DNA of 64,000 nt from Drosophila pseudoobscura. Taxonomy: Eukaryota > Arthropoda > Insecta > Diptera > Drosophilidae. Below the pieces are notes generated by a model, which saw only the letters and a list, made by a program, of their open reading frames with translations, ran no database searches and was not told where the DNA came from. This document shows, one piece after another, positions 58,684 to 64,000 of this stretch; the stretch's first letter is position 1; each line of letters starts with the position of its first letter. The position numbers and the translations under genes were made by a program. Location of the stretch: NCBI RefSeq assembly GCF_009870125.1, contig NC_046681.1, forward strand, positions 11,111,001 to 11,175,000. The letters are read 5' to 3'.

Positions 58684-60724
58684 AAGAAGTGCTTTTCGAC
58701 CATCGTTTCTCTGCTAAAATCGATTGAATAACCTGCACAGGAACCTACAAATAAGCCTGATTTATAAAGCTTCAATTTATGCTAACATTTTTATTGGTTT
58801 TGTAAGTTTTAATAGTTTTAAAATTAATTTAAACCCCCCCTAGATCACTCATTAGTTCCACTTTCGAAAGAGCATCAAATGTGTGATGATATCTGACAGT
58901 GGACAGTAGATTATGCCGATGCGCTTAGTTCATTGATGCTTTTGTCATTTCATTAAACAAAATTTGAATATTAAATTAACACAATATTTAATGTCAGTGG
59001 AAAGCGCACGCATCGTAAAATTCACTAAAATATTTGTATATGTTATTTTTTCTTATAAAGTAGTGTGCTGATTATTTTTTTTATTTCCATTTCGTTTAGA
59101 TTACGGAGCTCTCTTGATATTTATTATACGGCTCGGAACGAAACACAGTTCGTCGGCATCGACATCGACGGTGGCGGCATTTTTGTGTGAAATGTTTTTC
59201 GGACAAATTGAAATGTATTAATATGAAATGTTATAAATAATTTATAAGGTTTTTTTTTATGCAACAGACAGGGACTGAGAGGCTGTGTTGCCCAATGAAA
59301 CAGCGAAGAATCGAGCCGAAAAATTGTCACTTTAAACATGGAATTTATGTGACGTTTCTTTTTTTTTTTCATTGCGGATTTCAGGCTATCAATGATAATA
59401 TCGAAGTTCAGGCTGTCAGAAGTCATTAATACCCATGGAAAACGATCACAAAGCGTTTATAATATATGTATAATTTATGTTAATTGCTTGCAAAATGCAA
59501 AGTGACGACGTAGCTCACGATATGTCAGCGGCAGACAATGGATATATAATTTGAAAAACCATGTATATTATGTGTAGAGACTTGTTCTCTTAGTTTCGGT
59601 GCGGATTCTGTGGATTTGGCCTTTGTAATGCGCTTTTAAATCTATATTTTATTGCCTTCAATTCAATCAAAAGAGTCCACCGACTGCCATTGCTATGCAA
59701 ATCAACAGGGAAGTAGCACAAAAGATTCAATCATATAATTTATGGCACGACAATAGTTTGCTCGATTTATGATGTCAGGTGTTAGAGGCAACGACAATTA
59801 AAGCTTCTATAAATTGCTTTGTTGTGCTAAATAATAGATTGTCATCTGGTTAGGCTTAAAGATACTCAGCACGTAAATGTAATGCTTTTGTTTGGACTGC
59901 TTTTTGCGTATTTCATTTAAAGAAACTACAGTTTTGTGAGGGGTATTTTTGAGGATTTTTTGAACTATTTCTAGGGCATCTGTGAAAGACATAAATATGA
60001 ATAGAAACCAGGAATTAGTAGAAAATATAAACAGAGCGGCCTAAATTAGAAGTAAAATCATTTTTAAATCATTTTATTCGTTATACTCGTTATATATGTA
60101 GCGAGTAATGCAGCAGCGCACCTCTGTCGGTCATATTTCTGACTGGGTTACGCGCAAAATAGGTCTTGGTTAGGTTTTGCTTAGCAAAAACCAATCTAAA
60201 CCCAAACCCAAATCGAAAACCTGCAGTATATCTACAGTGTCTACCATATATATTGATGATGGAAAAGATCTTAGGCGTATTTGTGACATAGACCATTATT
60301 TTGCATTGATGTTGACGCTTTCGAAATTCCCCTTATTTTGTAGTAATTTTTCAAAGCAAAACAAATGTTCGAACCATTGAAAGTATTCACAAATCTATAC
60401 TAGAAAAGCTCTTTCCATCACATAGAACTTCTTTGAATCATTTTTATACCTATGATTCGATGTATCTCCCACGTGAAAGCGTTGCTTCCATCCAAATAAA
60501 TTGTGATCTACTGTTATCATCTCTAATTTAACCTTATTTATCCCCGAATCGATGTGGCCAACTCTCGAGTGCACTTCCGACATGGACTTTCAGTTCGATC
60601 AGAGTCGAAACCCCTTCTATGGTATGGCCATATGCTAATTAGCTTGATGCCTTCGATAAGATAAAGCGTATACAATTTAAACTTTGCAGCTCCGTGTGGC
60701 AAATTAATTCATTTTCTTACAACT

Positions 60725-60775
60725 TCTTCTGCCCTGCCCTGCCGTGCCCTGCCCTGGCCTGGCCTGGCCTGGCCC
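60725..60775. repeat. CCCTG/CCTGG short tandem repeat
   Basis: Runs of 'tgccc' units change into 'ctggc' units. It is simple GC-rich low-complexity DNA within an AT-rich region. Confidence 0.7.
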
Positions 60776-61378
60776 CTATCTGCACTTGACCATCGTCATA
60801 TTTAAGTTAATTGCTTTGCATACATTTTTAATGCGGTCAAATTAATTAGCTGGGACCTCAATCAGCAGACATTTCTTCGTGTTATTGTTGCCTGCCGTGG
60901 CCTGTTGTTGTTGCCGTGTGTCAACGTTTTTATTTATGCACAAATGCAAGAGTTGTGGCTTATAAATGTAGCTGTCAGTTGTCATAATTTATAGAATAAC
61001 TGTCAGAGCCGTAACACCTTTGAGCACGATTTTCTTACTCGACTGCTGCGGCGCGGCTCCTACTGCTCTCCCACAGAGGCTTCAAAAAAAAAAAAAAAAA
61101 CAGAAACCAAAACCCCGAAACCTATAGCTGCCATAATCATAGCGTCAACAATTTTGATTTATGCACACAGTTCTCCATTTTTGTACCCGCTACTCGAAAG
61201 GGTACTGGGGTACATTCAGTCTGTGTAGATGTACTGGCAGAAGGAAGTGTTTCTTTATATTATATAAAGGCTTTATGGGCGATATTGTCTTGTCCTTCTT
61301 TGCGTTGTCTTGTGGAACCCCTAGATCCCAGAGATCAACCCGATCGGTTCATTATTCTAGGTACAGCAAACAAAAGAA

Positions 61379-61406
61379 GTTTGGCTGTTTGAACACCTGG
61401 CTTTCG
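61379..61406 (-). repeat. Inverted repeat fragment, right
   Basis: Partner of 58656-58683. It lies in a stretch that begins 'acccgctactcgaaagggta' near 61185, a sequence style I associate with short dispersed elements of obscura-group flies (from memory). Confidence 0.55.
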
Positions 61407-63771
61407 AAAACTTGTAAAAAACTCAGTACTGGGTATTGTAGTATCGACTCCAAGCTTATCCAAATGGTTTTGTCTATATTTTTTTGTCCAGTGCTCATGG
61501 GACACCGATGCTCGCAGCGTGGCACAGCAAGAGCTGCCTCTCGATAGAAATAACAGTTAGAGACACGCGGGGACAGTAACAGTAATGTGGGTTGGTATGG
61601 TGGAGCTAGAGGTAGAGGTAGGTCGCCAGATTGGTAGGCTTGGAGTTTTTTCGCGACAGTTGATTATGATGAAGTGCTAAGCCCAAAGCCAAAGTCGAAT
61701 ATCATTTTCTAGATTTTTGCTATAAATTATCAAGCATACTCTATGAGAAAAGTGATTCCATAGATTGGTCCGAAATTTTATTGATAGAAGAACAAGAATT
61801 TGCAAATATGAGTGAGGAAAATATAAAGACAATACTTTTTTATAGGATATTTCCTTAGATATATTTTCTATATATCAGTTAGAGCATCCCCACAGATAGA
61901 GTAACCATTATTCTTTTTGAAAAACCACTTATTTTCCATTCACAAAAATTTAAAGTCTTCTAAAATATTTTTTTTCTTCTAATTTTGTCTTTTTTTGGTA
62001 ACGGAAACAGCTGAGGCGGAAGTTCTATGCAAATTTTTCTTTATTTTGTCATATTTCCTCTCTAAATGTTTTTTGCGCACATTCCGAACGAACACAAGAT
62101 ACATTTATACATGGCTTCATTTGTATCTATAATCGCAAATACATATATTTGTATGGGTTTATCTGTTGAGTGCAAAAAAATCACACAAATCCAAGTTAAA
62201 TGCATGCATAAATCAATCAATCGCAGCATTTGACAGACAGTCTCGAGAGCCGAGACAGTCGGAGAGTCTGAATGACAGACGGTTACCGCTTATAGACTTT
62301 GTTTCTGTAAGGTTAGAGGTATGAGAATAACGTATATGGTGGTTTTTATTACCCTAGATGAAGGGGGGTTTAGAGGTAGCTTGATTTGTGTTCGAATAGC
62401 AGACATTATTTGATAGGAGATTTCAGAGATATTTGCAGATTTTTGTTCAAGGGAAGTTAAGTCTAAGGAAGATTGGTATATTTTTGGAGTCTTCAAATTA
62501 GGTAATCGTAATCTCTCTCTCGCGGAGTAGCTTGGCACTAAAAATTCTTACCCCACAGTCACAAATTATTCAAGAAAATATTGCTTAAATGGTACTCTAT
62601 GTCTGAAATCAAACTTCTGGAGGGTATCATATGTTCTAGGTCTTTGAGGGTACTCCAAAATTGAGAGTTACAGTTAGAAATTAAAAATTCTTCTAGTTAA
62701 AGTGTAAAGAAATTTCCAATGTAACATATATATGTTTTATATCTAAGTAATGACCCCAAAAATTCTTGAAAAATAAATAGGATACAGAATAAATAATATT
62801 TTTCTATGATATCATGATTGAACCGAAGTTGTACACATTCTCCAACGAATCATTGGCTTTATCTTAAGTATTCATTGCCAAATCTGTATCATACTCCAAG
62901 GTATCATAGGTTCCATCTCCTTTAGGGCTACACTCTAACTCTAACCCACTCGATTTGTTGATCTCTTTAGCTCCTTTGCCCCCTTGCCGTCTCTAAACGG
63001 CAGCGTTTGCCTGTCAAACTGATTTATGCACGTGTTTGACATATATTTATGATCTGTACTGCAAAACAATTGCGCATTAAATTATTAAAATGTTAGGTCT
63101 TCTCAATTTGTTGTTGTTTACCGATATGCAAATGTTTAGAGAGGAAGGCTCGACAATTGTCGGTAATTAGCTATTGTTTTCATAGAATTTATGGATTGTA
63201 CATTTAAAATTAAATAAATAAAAAAAAAATTATTAATTGGTACCCTTAATCATAGATTTTTGTTTTGCTCTTTTCACACTTTATTTATCGCATTGATGTC
63301 CCATTGGGCGTGGTATTCACAATACAAATATCTTGACTATAATTAATGGCTTCAAAACGATCCGGCATGCTCCAATATGACGTAATTTGAGCATTAAGTA
63401 GAATATATGTATAGTATATCTATCTGTCTGCTTATCAAGCATTTGTTATGCAAAAACAAAATATCCACGTACAAATATTGTTTCGAAAATAAACATAAAT
63501 CTGTCAACACGCAATGCCATACAAATTGTGTCACAATTAATTATCAGTTTTTTTGTTGTTGTTGTATTTATACACTTATTTACGAAGGGTATAAATATTT
63601 TGAATAGATTTCGGGTATTATGATGTCGCGGCACGTGGGCCGCTACTCCAAACGTTTAGACGAGTTTTTGGGTATTTTTTTAAGTTTGAAATTTTTAGAT
63701 TAGTTTGAAAATTTATTTACAATAATCTTGGCAAATCAAAGATTTATATTCCAAACAAAAGCATTGATTAA

Positions 63772-63838
63772 TTAAATAAATAAATAAATAAAAAATAATT
63801 AAATAAAAAATAAATAAATAAAAAATAAATTCATAAAA
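63772..63838. repeat. (TAAA)n microsatellite
   Basis: Imperfect 'taaa' and 'aaat' tetranucleotide repeats. Confidence 0.75.
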
Positions 63839-64000
63839 AAAGTAATTTCTTGTGGACTCTTAAAAATCGTTAAAAAATAAATGTCTCACACAGAAACGAA
63901 TCATTTACAAGGGTATCAAAAATTCGCCCCCCCTGCTGAGTTTTCTTTTGTTGTTTTTCTTGGCGCTGCCCGTGCTGTTTGTTTATAATTATTTATTTGC

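Larger units (their letters stand above)
58031..64000. other. No gene recognised
   Basis: AT-rich intergenic or intronic DNA. It contains fragments of an inverted repeat pair (58656 and 61379), a GC-rich 'ccctggcctggcctgg' run near 60725-60775, and TAAA repeats near the end. No reading frame has a recognisable product. Confidence 0.45.

Noticed and set aside
1..64000. tRNA genes, CRISPR arrays, operons and ribosome binding sites
   Set aside because: I found no convincing tRNA B-box with matching arms, no CRISPR-like spaced repeats, and the gene structure is clearly eukaryotic.

Overview
This is nuclear DNA from a fruit fly (Drosophila). Its proteins are recognisable as fly Milton, PRL-1 and Twine, and it has short GT-AG introns, AT-rich spacers and long CA/TG runs. 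PRL-1 differs from my memory of the D. melanogaster protein at a few residues. As I recall, milton and twine lie far apart on chromosome arm 2L in D. melanogaster, but here they are about 25 kb apart. The species is therefore probably outside the melanogaster subgroup, possibly in the obscura group; the species is inference.

Layout. 1-3753: flank and non-coding DNA with a tandem duplication at 2.7-2.9 kb. 3754-19940 (+): milton (milt), with three alternative coding first exons that all join the same acceptor in the same phase, four shared exons and a 1.4 kb 3' UTR. 20075-22128 (+): an unrecognised four-exon gene of 356 residues, phase-consistent throughout, with an internal repeat. 23379-23606 (-): a Cys-Gly-Pro sperm-tail protein gene of the Mst84D/Mst87F type. 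25872-28706 (-): PRL-1 phosphatase, 176 residues in four exons, with 5' UTR sequence reaching to about 32 kb. 39202-40900: a 1.7 kb repeat element with 67-bp inverted ends. 40991-42172 (+): a 370-residue protein with two tandem copies of a domain resembling the Ku80 C-terminal domain. 44000-45292 (-): twine (Cdc25). 46-64 kb: no recognised protein gene, but a possible 5' exon chain (46.6-47.5 kb), a 300-bp tandem duplication (48.3-48.9 kb) and a 200-bp repeat array (57-58 kb).

The strongest unexplained signals are near PRL-1. First, two tandem small ORFs of 43 and 41 codons (31493-31624 and 31756-31881, minus strand) encode nearly the same peptide with mostly silent differences, and each ends next to a donor-like site; they look like conserved upstream ORFs in duplicated first exons. 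Second, a 321-nt segment in the second PRL-1 coding intron (26351-26671) is open, has splice-like ends and fits the PRL-1 frame on both sides. If used, it would insert 107 Ser/Thr/Asn-rich residues just before the catalytic P-loop. Nothing here was checked by database search, RNA data or alignment software.

The genes do not form an operon-like unit. Milton works in mitochondrial transport, PRL-1 at membranes, and Twine in germline cell-cycle control. The Mst gene, and perhaps its unrecognised neighbour, are probably active in testis.
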